Assembly: GCF_009002475.1 (NCBI RefSeq)
Contig: NZ_AP019860.1
Span: forward strand, 3,906,001-3,970,000
DNA length: 64,000 bases
Direction: 5' to 3'
From: Candidatus Uabimicrobium amorphum
GTDB taxonomy: Bacteria > Planctomycetota > Uabimicrobiia > Uabimicrobiales > Uabimicrobiaceae
Shown here in pieces: positions 1 to 7,948 of this stretch. Below the pieces are notes generated by a model. That model was not told where the DNA came from. It was given only the letters and a program-made list of their open reading frames with translations, and made no database searches. Made by a program: the position numbers and the translations under genes. Position 1 is the first letter of the stretch, and the number at the start of each line of letters is the position of its first letter.

Positions 1-2052
1 TTCTCCGTATTCACGAAGTATATCTTCATTATATTTTTGACCAACAACAACCATTTCTCGAGCATTCACTTTACCAAGATTTTTATTAATAGCATTAATT
101 TGCCCTCTAACAAATGAGAGCATTCCTCTACGATTACCTTTTCCTATTATCTCAATAAAGATTTTATTGTTGTTGGGATCTGCTTTAATAAACCCCTCAT
201 TATCTTCATACTTTAATACCACCCCATTACGCCAGAAATCACTTTTATTTATGTAGTTGTGTGTCCGAACAATAAAGTGAGCGATAACACTACTCGGAAG
301 TATATCATAATGGTATTGAAAACATAATGAGTTTTGATGCTCCCACTTAAAATCTTTGGGGGTATCCTTTGGAAAAGCTCCTGGTATAAAATAAGATTCA
401 TTTTGCTCATACATGCGATAACATAAACCAAAACTTACCATTATATCAAGAATAAATCCCCACTCTTTCGGCGTTGGATATTGATATTCTTTTTTTAAAA
501 TAGCTCCGACTTCTTCAAGAGAAATAACCCCCTTGTTATTTAGCAACTTCTCTGAGTTAATGATTTGATATACTCCATTAGTCACCCAGCTAGGGTTAAG
601 CACTTGAGTATTTTCAAGCCGTCTATCTTTCTGCTGAAAATTCAACATAATACCTAAATCATGCAGTAATTGCATAAGCGTTTTAACGCTGGTCTCGTTT
701 AAACTACCATCTATGTCCATACATATTTGTATATATTTATAGTAAGAAATGTAATCATGGTTTATTGATTCTAGATACTCTTTGATTTTAAAATAACTAG
801 GCGGAATTTTATCATTTAAGTATTCTAGTCGTCCAATCGCTGTTTGAATGGAATTTTTTAACTCAGAAATACCAATTTTCTTCTCACAAGAAGTTTCTAT
901 AAATTCTACAATATTGGAGTAATTACTCTTTAGCAGACCTTTTCCAATATCAGCTTTATGCATCTCGCATTTATTAATAGCCACAATTATTGGAGCATCC
1001 CCACCATAGCTACTGATTAATTTAAGCCAGTATTCAAGTTCATTATCTCCATATTTATCCTCTCTTCTTGCCTCTATAACTAAAACATAAACACTACGTC
1101 TTGTCATAAAGAATTGATGGGTAGAATGCATTATTTCTTGCCCACCAAAATCCCAGATATGTAACTTAATTTCGTTTTTCTCGTAAGGAAAACTCCAATC
1201 TGTAATTTCAATTCCATCGGTCTTTGATTCGAGAGGGCTATATTCTCCTATTGTAAGCATTTTGATAAGAGATGTTTTTCCTACTGCTCCGAATCCTACA
1301 AATATGACTTTGGCTTCGTGAAGTGGACGTGCCCCGTCACCTAAGTCAAGAATATATTGGATGACTTCTTGAGGATTGCAGCTTAGTATTTCTTCTGGTA
1401 TTTCAAAATTATTATTTCTTAAATCAAGTCCCCAAAAAAATCCATCGTTACGAGAAAGACTTATAAGTTGTCCAATCTCTTTTGGCAATTTGCTCAATTT
1501 GTTAGAAGACAGACTTAGTGTAGTAAGGTTTGTAAGTTGTCCAATCTCTTTTGGCAATCCACTTAATTTATTGTAAGACAGATGCAGTGAAGTAAGGTTT
1601 GTAAGTCGTCCAATCTCTTTTGGCAATCCACTTAATTGGTTGTAAGACAGATTTAGTGTAATGAGGTTTGTAAGTTGTCCAACCTCTTTTGGCAATTCGC
1701 TCAATTTGTTGTAAGGCAGATTTAGTGTAATGAGGTTTGTAAGTTGTCCGATCTCTTTTGGTAATTCGCTTAATTTGTTGTAAGACAGGTCTAGTGTGGT
1801 AAGGTTTGTAAGTTGTCCAATCTCTTTTGGCAATTCGCTTAATTGGGTGTCAGTCAGACTTAGTGTGGAAAGGTTTGCAAGTTGTCCAATCTCTTTTGGC
1901 AATTCCCTCAATTGGGTATAAGACAGGTCTAGTGTGGTAAGGTTTGTAAGTTGTCCGATCTCTTTTGGTAATTCGCTTAATTTGCTGTAAGACAGGTCTA
2001 GTGTAGTAAGGTTTTTTTTGGCGGCGGAATTAATTTGTCCTAATAAATTCAT
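1..2052 (-). CDS. Roco-family protein: LRR - Roc GTPase - COR (3' end outside window)
   Basis: The reading frame is open from an ATG at 2052 to base 1, 684 codons, and continues off the window. Residues 1-215 or so are leucine-rich repeats of the 23-residue type (core LSELPKEIGQLTNLTTLDLS). A Ras-like Roc domain follows: P-loop GFGAVGKTS at about residues 253-261, WDFGGQE (G3) near 300-306 and NKCE (G4) near 360-363. The remainder matches the layout of a COR domain, the dimerisation module that always follows Roc. Roco proteins are GTP-regulated signalling scaffolds; the bacterial ones have unknown outputs. No kinase or other effector domain is visible before the edge. The LRR array carries no Cys-rich cap, unlike other LRR genes in this window. 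Confidence is high for the family and low for the role. Confidence 0.9.
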   Translation of the reverse strand, partial: MNLLGQINSAAKKNLTTLDLSYSKLSELPKEIGQLTNLTTLDLSYTQLRELPKEIGQLANLSTLSLTDTQLSELPKEIGQLTNLTTLDLSYNKLSELPKEIGQLTNLITLNLPYNKLSELPKEVGQLTNLITLNLSYNQLSGLPKEIGRLTNLTSLHLSYNKLSGLPKEIGQLTNLTTLSLSSNKLSKLPKEIGQLISLSRNDGFFWGLDLRNNNFEIPEEILSCNPQEVIQYILDLGDGARPLHEAKVIFVGFGAVGKTSLIKMLTIGEYSPLESKTDGIEITDWSFPYEKNEIKLHIWDFGGQEIMHSTHQFFMTRRSVYVLVIEARREDKYGDNELEYWLKLISSYGGDAPIIVAINKCEMHKADIGKGLLKSNYSNIVEFIETSCEKKIGISELKNSIQTAIGRLEYLNDKIPPSYFKIKEYLESINHDYISYYKYIQICMDIDGSLNETSVKTLMQLLHDLGIMLNFQQKDRRLENTQVLNPSWVTNGVYQIINSEKLLNNKGVISLEEVGAILKKEYQYPTPKEWGFILDIMVSFGLCYRMYEQNESYFIPGAFPKDTPKDFKWEHQNSLCFQYHYDILPSSVIAHFIVRTHNYINKSDFWRNGVVLKYEDNEGFIKADPNNNKIFIEIIGKGNRRGMLSFVRGQINAINKNLGKVNAREMVVVGQKYNEDILREYGE

Positions 2053-2353
2053 TCTATTCACTCTCTAAAGATTTGCATAAAAGATAATCTCACTCCATTA
2101 AAGAGCGTTGATGCCTTCCTAATATTCAAGCAGGTGTTTTAATCGTTGATAAAGCATATTGCACTAAACAAAGAGGCTTTACAAAAGTTGGATCAAAAGA
2201 TATTTTTCCCCTTATTCCTGCTAAGTAAAACAACAAAAGTTTAAGAAATTACGATAGACATTTATATAAGGTTCGTCACCTCATTGAATTAGTATAGTGT
2301 TAGCATTTGTCAATACCATTTTTTGATCTAGAATAAGAAAGAAATACAGCGCT
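2053..2353. other. Intergenic region with a short relict reading frame
   Basis: No intact gene is seen. Bases 2115-2228 on the plus strand stay open for 37 codons, ending FPLIPAK and a stop, without a start codon. This reads like the eroded C-terminus of a coding gene, but the family is not recognisable. Confidence 0.3.
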
Positions 2354-2608
2354 TTAGATAGCTACTTTTTTATTGTAAAAGCGAAAGTATATTTCGCTTG
2401 GTGTAGAATAACCAGGAAATTGGTGTATCCTTTCATTGTTACAAAACTGAATATACTCGCGAATAGTTACTTTTGCTTGCTCAACAGAATCATACTCTTT
2501 AAGAAAGACTTCTTCATATTTCAGACTCCTTCAAAATCGTTCAATTATAACGTTATCCAAGCATTCTTTCGAATCTATAGATATTTGAATCTTATTGCTC
2601 AACTCTTG
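2354..2608 (-). pseudogene. IS3-type transposase (OrfB/rve integrase) C-terminal remnant
   Basis: Minus-strand translation gives 85 codons matching the C-terminal part of an IS3-family DDE transposase: SIDSKECLDNVIIERF, a stop, then RSLKYEEVFLKEYDS and FCNNERIHQFPGYSTPSEI. The family normally reads ERFWRSLKYEE, so the TGA at 2530-2532 replaces the conserved Trp codon. The catalytic D and D residues upstream and OrfA are missing and no terminal inverted repeats were found, so this is a dead fragment. The terminal stop lies at 2354-2356. Confidence 0.8.
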
Positions 2609-2759
2609 AATTGTCTTTTTTTTAAGGCTTTAAAATCTTTGCTGTAGTTTTTACACATTCATGCCATGCTTTTCTATAAATTTCTTATAGGACTGATATC
2701 TTGTTTGGCACGATTTTGCTCACCATTACAGAGGACACGCCCTAATCTAGGGTACCATA

Positions 2760-3450
2760 TTAATATGGTAACTTTTCGATAATATCAACACCATAGTCTG
2801 GCGCAAGATAGTGCTTGTAATTTTTATCTATACTCAATAAACCAATTTCTTTTGCTATTTTTATTATAGCGCGAAAACGTGAACTAATTCCAGTACGAAC
2901 ATTTTTTTTGTCTGTATTTGGTAGAAAATAAATAAATTTTTTCTTTATTCTTCTTTAAGTATTTTAATACATTTATTCTTAAGGGGGAATAACTCGTGCA
3001 TAGTTTGCTTTTGTGTTTTCAGAAGATATATAATTTTCTATTTTCGATATCTTCTTTTTTAATATTGTAGAGTTCATCACAGCGAATCGCTCGTAGCTAG
3101 TTCTTGTTCAATTACCCATTTGAACATTCAATTTATTGTTTTGAGGTCAAAATTTATTGTTGTGTTAGAAACGTCCTTCTATAATCCGCGTATTTCTTCC
3201 AAACTTTTCGGTCCATATCGCTACAAACAAATGTCTCTTATAACGGATCTGTCTTTTTGAGCTTACAACAAAATTTCAAATACTCATTTAGTACTCATAG
3301 TCTTCGATATCAATTCCGAGTCATTCTTTCTCTAGCTCAATTTTTTTTTAACCTTCCCATATTTTAGTTTTTTTGTTGAAAATACTTTTTCAAATTTCTT
3401 TTCACTATAGCTATAAGATACCACCATTTATTACGAAATTTGTGAGCCAT
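2760..3450 (-). pseudogene. Degenerate tyrosine recombinase (integrase) relic
   Basis: Translated pieces in shifting frames look like an integrase. An N-terminal stretch starting at an ATG at 3450 (MAHKFRNKWWYL) resembles an arm-binding domain. A following piece contains LNEYLKFC, as in SAM-like core-binding domains. A piece near 3090-2960 reads LRAIRCDELYNIKKEDIE, like the motif around the first catalytic Arg (TGlRxsEl..L...D). Several stops and frameshifts interrupt it and the His-x-x-Arg and Tyr motifs cannot be found. Its place about 300 bases from a tRNA-Arg 3' fragment fits an old integrated element. The family call rests on short motifs only. Confidence 0.45.
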
Positions 3451-3753
3451 TTTACCTATTCCCTACCACTTGCGAAATTTTGTGCATATATACGACAAAT
3501 CATACACTTTTAATCTATTTTTCACAAAAAAACGATATTTTTCTGTTAAGCAAGAATAGCAAAAATTCAAATTAATACTTTAAATTAATAAGCATAGCGA
3601 TTTTTAAATTTTCTATCGAAAATAAGACATGATTAATATGCTTTGAATTAACTGGAACCATATAGGAACCCAAGTAACAAAAATCCAAAGAGAAATCCCG
3701 TAAGACTTTATTTTAATTAACTTTATGGGCCCTCCTTGTAAAACAACCATATC

Positions 3754-3797
3754 TTTCTAATCTGTGGGTCGGGGGTTCGAATCCTCCTGGGCGTGCT
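3754..3797 (+). tRNA. 3' fragment of tRNA-Arg (UCU), not functional; likely old attachment site
   Basis: The sequence from the anticodon loop (TTTCTAA, anticodon TCT) runs through the variable loop, a perfect T-arm (GGGGG-TTCGAAT-CCTCC, one G-T pair) and the 3' acceptor strand TGGGCGT followed by G and CTA. The 5' half is absent: the preceding bases do not form the anticodon stem, D-arm or matching acceptor strand. A break at the anticodon loop is typical of tyrosine-integrase crossovers into tRNA genes. Confidence 0.7.
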
Positions 3798-4119
3798 AAA
3801 TTTTTCAAGCCTTTCAGCAAATCACCAAAATCAAAAAACTCCCCGCGAGGCAGATCTGAGACAAAAATTTTCCGCACAACAGCCAAAATTCTCCCATTTT
3901 CGCTAAAATTTTACCTTTTTATTTTTTTGTGAAAATTCTTTGGTGCAAATTTCTCCTTTTAATGTTGTACTATTCTCTAGAAAAAATTACTCATCCTAGA
4001 GTTGCCATTATTTCATCTGCTCAAAATTAACTTATAAATCCCTAGCTTTAACTTCATATAAAAATTATAATTAGAAACACTTAACCAAAGAATACTTCAA
4101 TTAAAGCTAGGGATTTATA
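3798..4119. other. Intergenic region upstream of a PEP-CTERM gene
   Basis: No gene is seen. It contains GAGGCAGATCTGAGACAAAAA at 3847-3867, nearly repeated at 14923-14943. It also contains the phrase AAAGCTAGGGATTTATAA just before the start codon, whose reverse complement occurs at about 4031-4053 (TTATAAATCCCTAGCTTTAAC), so the leader of the next gene could form a long hairpin. Confidence 0.4.
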
Positions 4120-4815
4120 ATGAAAATTTTGTTTTTATCACTTTTTATTGTATCTAGTATACACGCAACATCCATAATCGGAGTCGACTTTAATATCAGT
4201 GCAGGAAGCAATACGCCAACCAACTGGAATGGAGTTGTTGTACCAAGTGGTACCAACACCTTTACAAATCTCATCAATGAAAATGGGCAGTCAACTTCTA
4301 TTGGACTGAGAACCAATGCTTCCCCAACTAACTTAAGTACAACATTTACAGCTGCAGAGGTTCCAACGCATACAACAGCGCTATTTCCAGGCATTGATGA
4401 TGCATGGAGACAAAATTCAGCAAATTTTATGACATGGACAGGATTGACTGCTGGAGCAAGCTATGAGCTTTATATTTTTACTCCATTTATAGGAGATGCA
4501 GATAACGAAGTGACTATAACCGGCGATACTCAGACGAGCTTTATCACTTCGTTTACTCCGGGAGTTAATGAACTTGACATCAATGGACAAGATGGTTTAA
4601 GTGCAAATAGCTTAAGTTCTTATGCTATTATAATGAATGCGAATGCTAGTGGAGAAATAGACATACAAGTTGGAGAATTTCCAGATGGGGTTGGATTTAC
4701 CGCAGTTAGTGCTGTAGCTATTAGGGAAGTTTCCGCCGCCGTCCCAGAGCCATCAACTTATTTTGCATTTATTTTATTTGGCCTCTTAATTTTTCGATCA
4801 AAAAAACATCGCTAA
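4120..4815 (+). CDS. PEP-CTERM sorting-domain protein, 231 aa
   Basis: The N-terminus MKILFLSLFIVSSIHA is a signal peptide. The last 24 residues form the tripartite PEP-CTERM signal: VPEPSTY, a hydrophobic helix, then basic RSKKHR. Such proteins are exported, and the C-terminal signal is cleaved by an exosortase, leaving the protein at the surface or in extracellular matrix. The middle is Thr/Ser/Asn-rich and likely beta-sandwich (AIIMNANASGEIDIQVGEF); its role is unknown. It is a single gene ending in a long inverted repeat. Five other genes here carry the same tail. The exosortase itself is not in the window. Confidence 0.88.
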   Translation: MKILFLSLFIVSSIHATSIIGVDFNISAGSNTPTNWNGVVVPSGTNTFTNLINENGQSTSIGLRTNASPTNLSTTFTAAEVPTHTTALFPGIDDAWRQNSANFMTWTGLTAGASYELYIFTPFIGDADNEVTITGDTQTSFITSFTPGVNELDINGQDGLSANSLSSYAIIMNANASGEIDIQVGEFPDGVGFTAVSAVAIREVSAAVPEPSTYFAFILFGLLIFRSKKHR

Positions 4816-4836
4816 TTCAAAATTTGTTTCATCAGC

Positions 4837-4879
4837 AAAGAGTAAGTTTTCAATAAACTCGAAAGAGAACTTACTCTTT
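4837..4879 (+). terminator. Inverted repeat downstream of the PEP-CTERM gene
   Basis: AAAGAGTAAGTT (4837-4848) pairs perfectly with AACTTACTCTTT (4868-4879). A competing repeat, CTCGAAAGAG/CTCTTTCGAG (4858-4867/4874-4883), overlaps it. It lies between convergent genes. There is no strong T-run, so termination is inferred from position. Confidence 0.5.
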
Positions 4880-4945
4880 CGAGCCAATTCATAGCCCATC
4901 CACCAACCACCCCGACATTGACACATCACTTTTTCTTTTTTGGGA

Positions 4946-5281
4946 TTAAAAAAACAAGTATTCCCAAATATTTAAAGTCCATACAATACTTGAGTAAAAA
5001 ATAAGAAATTCTATAATAGAATGTTTACTGAACAACAACATCCGCAAGGTTTCAACTAAATATTTCTTACCGACGCTCATTTTGTAGTAGTCTTCAATTT
5101 CAGGATCTAACATTACGCTTGATATTCGGCCTGTTACTTCAACCTCGATTCTTCCACCAGCCCCTTCAACAACCTCGCATAATGGCCCTGTTGTTTTTGG
5201 ACACTTCTTTTTGACTTTTACAATAGTTTTTCCTGTAAGTTCACCATCAAGATATTCGATAACTCCATAAATAATAAGCAC
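4946..5281 (-). CDS. Small conserved hypothetical membrane protein, probably decaying
   Basis: This 111-aa frame is a paralogue of the gene at 14409-14795: both share a hydrophobic start, the phrase VEGAGG and E(D/E)(Y/F)YKM..KKYLV. Translated here it starts at a GTG. Upstream, a good ribosome binding site (AGGGGA) precedes ATG GAA TGT TAG at 5323-5312 in the same frame, followed by an open stretch encoding the rest of a membrane helix (SAGIGLLIVLIIYG). The gene may therefore have a nonsense codon at position 4. Its C-terminus also departs from the paralogue after KYLV, suggesting a second lesion. The function is unknown. Confidence 0.5.
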   Translation of the reverse strand: MLIIYGVIEYLDGELTGKTIVKVKKKCPKTTGPLCEVVEGAGGRIEVEVTGRISSVMLDPEIEDYYKMSVGKKYLVETLRMLLFSKHSIIEFLIFYSSIVWTLNIWEYLFF

Positions 5282-5380
5282 TATAAGTAAACCTATTCCA
5301 GCGGATTGTTTCTAACATTCCATTGTTCCCCTATAAAATTACCAATAAGCTTTTCAATTTCAAAATCGATATCGTATTAA

Positions 5381-5603
5381 TGTCATAGGTGTCATAGCTA
5401 AGTCACCTCAAATTACTATACCTATGACACGATAAAAACCTTATTGTACAATACTTTGCCAAAAGTATGTCATAGGTGTCATAGGTAAATGATATTTTTT
5501 AGCATTCTAAAAAAATACATTTTAATACCAACAATTCATCGCAAAAAAAATATATTTTTATAAAAAGAAAATTTACCGTCCACAAGTGTGACACCTATGA
5601 CAC
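5381..5603. repeat. Cluster of TGTCATAGGTGTCA repeats in both orientations
   Basis: Copies: TGTCATAGGTGTCATAG at 5381-5397, CCTATGACAC at 5421-5430, TGTCATAGGTGTCATAGGT at 5468-5486, and GTGTGACACCTATGACAC at 5586-5603. Each is built from the 9-10 base unit TGTCATAGG(T), often in tandem pairs. Two point right and two left. The region has no gene. It could be an iteron-like binding array or operator cluster. Confidence 0.75.
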
Positions 5604-5747
5604 AAATCTCTATACATCATATTTTACAATACACTTAGCACGTCACAGGTAACTTAAATTCGGTTTATTTACTATGACCAAATGTGACGTGTAAACCACA
5701 ACCAACCTCCCAATAAAATAAAATTCAATTTTTTCGAAAATATCCCG

Positions 5748-5819
5748 TAGCCAATTTGTATTTCTATTGTAATTTATGTAAAATATATTAAAGTCAAAAA
5801 TATCATAATTTACTAACAG
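5748..5819. repeat. Dispersed leader element, copy 1
   Basis: TAGCCAATTTGT followed by TCTATTGTAATTTATGTAA and later ATATCATAATTTACTAACAG matches, with small gaps, the stretch at 32967-33037. Both copies end just ahead of a gene's ribosome binding site, here the micro-protein at 5831. It may be a shared promoter or leader. Confidence 0.6.
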
Positions 5820-5830
5820 CAGGAGAATAC

Positions 5831-5986
5831 ATGCTAAGTGAACTATCAAAACTATTGCTACTGTGGCTAAAGAAAAAACGCTGTGATGTATGCTGGAAAA
5901 AAGGCAAACTTTACATCCATGGCCAAGGCAAATTTTGCAAAGAATGTATAGCCCATAACATGAAATACGAAATGGAGGTGCGATAA
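5831..5986 (+). CDS. 51-aa zinc-ribbon-like micro-protein
   Basis: An ATG with AGGAG six bases upstream opens a 51-codon frame. The product has two CxxC pairs (CDVC and CKEC, 18 residues apart) within a basic peptide rich in Lys, as expected for a small zinc-binding treble-clef or ribbon. The gene is just upstream of the DUF1353 gene. The function is unknown; a nucleic-acid-binding role is only a guess. Confidence 0.65.
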   Translation: MLSELSKLLLLWLKKKRCDVCWKKGKLYIHGQGKFCKECIAHNMKYEMEVR

Positions 5987-6012
5987 TCACAACAACTATA
6001 CTTAGGTATCGC

Positions 6013-6408
6013 TTGATAAGAAAACTATACTTATTCAAGTTCTACATATTACAAAACGACTTTGAAGCCACAATTACATCACCGCCACAATCAGATCCAA
6101 ATAACGAATACTTAGCTATTGATAAGTTCATTACCCTAAAGAAAGACAAAATCACCATAAAAGCCGGCTTCTCATGGGACGGAGCCTCTGGGATCAGCAT
6201 TGACACCGATCCATTTATAAAATCAAGTCTTGTGCACGACGCACTATATCACTTAATTCGTCAAGGACTTTTGCCAAAAACATATCGCAAATGGGCAGAT
6301 GATGTTATGCATGAAATAAACATCGCAGGAGGAATGAATAAATTTCGCGCTTGGTATACTTGGTTAGCGGTTCGGCTTTTTGGATTTATGGCTGTAAAAG
6401 AAGATTGA
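6013..6408 (+). CDS. DUF1353 family protein (phage-type), TTG start
   Basis: The 131-aa product has the DUF1353 core: ITIKAGFSWDGASG (family GF.tDgaS), then a Pro/Ile segment and LVHDALYHLIRQG (family lVHDaLY). Helices with Trp follow (YRKWADDVMHEINIAG, FRAWYTWLAVRLFG). The family is frequent in phages and in genomic islands; its function is not established. No ATG is available upstream in frame, so the start is taken as TTG at 6013, within 30 bases of the preceding micro-protein; the two are probably cotranscribed. The island setting suggests phage ancestry. Confidence 0.75.
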   Translation: MIRKLYLFKFYILQNDFEATITSPPQSDPNNEYLAIDKFITLKKDKITIKAGFSWDGASGISIDTDPFIKSSLVHDALYHLIRQGLLPKTYRKWADDVMHEINIAGGMNKFRAWYTWLAVRLFGFMAVKED

Positions 6409-6439
6409 GATAAAAACAATTAATTAGGTGAAATAACAC

Positions 6440-6703
6440 ATGAAGAAGAAGACATATATTTTTGTTTGTATCTTGGTTTTATATTTTTCAAGTTATTACA
6501 TACTATCCAGAAGAGGAATGGAAATGACGAAGTCATCAGGCTTAGGTGTTGATGCTTTTTACTTTATCGAGCCTAAACCTACTCAGGTATGGGAGATTGC
6601 AAATTACTCTTTAGTATTTCTGTATTATCCACTCATCTGTTTAGATCCTTGGGTTTTTAGTCCTGCATCTGCTCCTCAGTGGGGTTTGCAAAGAGGAGAT
6701 TAA
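6440..6703 (+). CDS. Small membrane protein, unknown, 87 aa
   Basis: It begins with a basic residue cluster and one hydrophobic helix (residues 5-22, YIFVCILVLYFSSYYIL). A second apolar stretch lies at about 55-72 (YSLVFLYYPLICLDPWVF). The start has AGGTGA upstream. It lies 31 bases after the DUF1353 gene in the same direction. I do not recognise the family. It could be a small inner-membrane protein of the same unit. Confidence 0.55.
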   Translation: MKKKTYIFVCILVLYFSSYYILSRRGMEMTKSSGLGVDAFYFIEPKPTQVWEIANYSLVFLYYPLICLDPWVFSPASAPQWGLQRGD

Positions 6704-6776
6704 TTTTCGTAACAAAATGTCTAAGAGATTATGAGAATCTACTTTTGAGACATGAATTGAGACACTGTTTTGAATA

Positions 6777-6804
6777 GGTATCATAAAGTCTACTTTATGA
6801 TACC
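6777..6804. promoter_or_regulatory. Palindrome upstream of the serine recombinase relic
   Basis: GGTATCATAAA (6777-6787) and TTTATGATACC (6794-6804) form a perfect 11-base inverted repeat with a 6-base centre, 18 bases before the recombinase ATG. Position and symmetry fit a resolvase binding (res-like) subsite or autorepressor operator. Confidence 0.5.
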
Positions 6805-6821
6805 CTGATTGTGAGGTAAAA

Positions 6822-7354
6822 ATGTTAGTTGGATATGCGCGGGTAAGTAGTGTAGGCCAAAAATTGGATGTTCAACTGGAAAAGTTGAATGGATGCGAAA
6901 AAATCTTCCAAGAAAAGAAAAGCGGAACAACAGATCAAAGACCTGCGTTACAAGAATGTATAAATTTCGTTCGAGAGGGCGACACTTTAGTTGTCACTAA
7001 GCTGGATAGATTAGCCAGATCGACTTTACACTTATGCAAAATATCAGATATGCTCAACAACAAAGGTGTTCACTTAAAAGTAATTGATCAATGTATTGAC
7101 ACAAGTATGTCCACAGGACGATTGCTATTCTAGGAGCAATCGCACAATTTGAAAATGAAATTCGCCATGAGCGTCAGATGGACGGAATTGTAAAAGCTAA
7201 AGAAAAAGGGGTTTCATTCGGAAGAAAGAAAAATCTTAACTCTGAACAAGTACTTGAATTGCGAAAAAAACGAAGCGATGGAGTATTAATCAAAGAGCTA
7301 ATGGATGAATATGGTATTTCCAAACCTTCGGTTTATAGATACCTGAAGAGATAG
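6822..7354 (+). pseudogene. Serine recombinase (resolvase/invertase), frameshifted
   Basis: The first frame (6822-7133) encodes the catalytic domain: MLVGYARVSS with the catalytic Ser, a DQRP loop, VTKLDRLARS and ending STGRLLF followed by TAG. Translation resumes one frame over with LGAIAQFENEIRHERQ, then GVSFGRKK and a helix-turn-helix (LIKELMDEYGISKPSVYRYLKR), stopping at 7354. Intact members read GRLxFxxLGAIAxFE, so a few bases are missing near 7128-7132. All other motifs, including both arginines of the DRLxRS/GR region, are kept. The break therefore appears recent compared with the neighbouring relics. Without the frameshift it would be about 180 aa, the usual resolvase length. Confidence 0.85.
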
Positions 7355-7948
7355 TAAAAGATGCTAGTAACGTAGTTTAAATTTTACAGAACTCAAGATA
7401 AAATAATCTGTTCTATATAAGTTAATCCGAACAAGTTACACTCTACATAACTTTCTTCCTTCCTCATTTCCCATAAAGGAAATGAGAATAGCGTTCATTT
7501 ATTTTAGATTCATTGTTCGTAGTGTTTTCCAACTTTCTGACTGTTACATAATACAATCCTTCTTTGCGAAAATGCGCTTATTTGTCTAGGTTCGCATTCT
7601 TCCAATTTTTGCAATATCAGTTTACCTGACTGTAAAGCGTTTTAGGTTTTAGTCATTTTGGCGGCACTCACCTCCTTATCTTTCGAAACTTTGATTGATT
7701 ATAACGTTCGATACACTATAGGCGAATAGGGTTATCTGAATTAGAAAGTTAAGGTTTTAAAAAGTAAAGAAAACAATTAATTACTTTATTATAATCCAAA
7801 TTCTCTTATAATATTTTTATAATTTAAATTTTTATTAAAGGTTATTACATTTTCTTTAGTTGGTATATCATAAATTTTTAGCAATTATTTTAACGATGAT
7901 GTACCAGATAAATTTAATCTAATTTAGATATTGTAAAGGATTTACTCC
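7355..7948. other. Intergenic region, no gene seen
   Basis: It holds a 9-base inverted repeat, CTCATTTCC/GGAAATGAG (7463-7471/7478-7486), likely a weak terminator for the recombinase. AAAGGA at 7936 serves the next gene. Nothing else is recognisable. Confidence 0.5.

Noticed and set aside
1376..1980. Regular 69-base repeats resembling a repeat array
   Set aside because: They are the coding repeats of leucine-rich units in the Roco gene on the minus strand; spacing and variation follow codons, and there are no spacers as in CRISPR.
2420..2647. Plus-strand frame of 75 codons
   Set aside because: It lies antisense to the IS3 transposase remnant, has no ribosome binding site and no motif.
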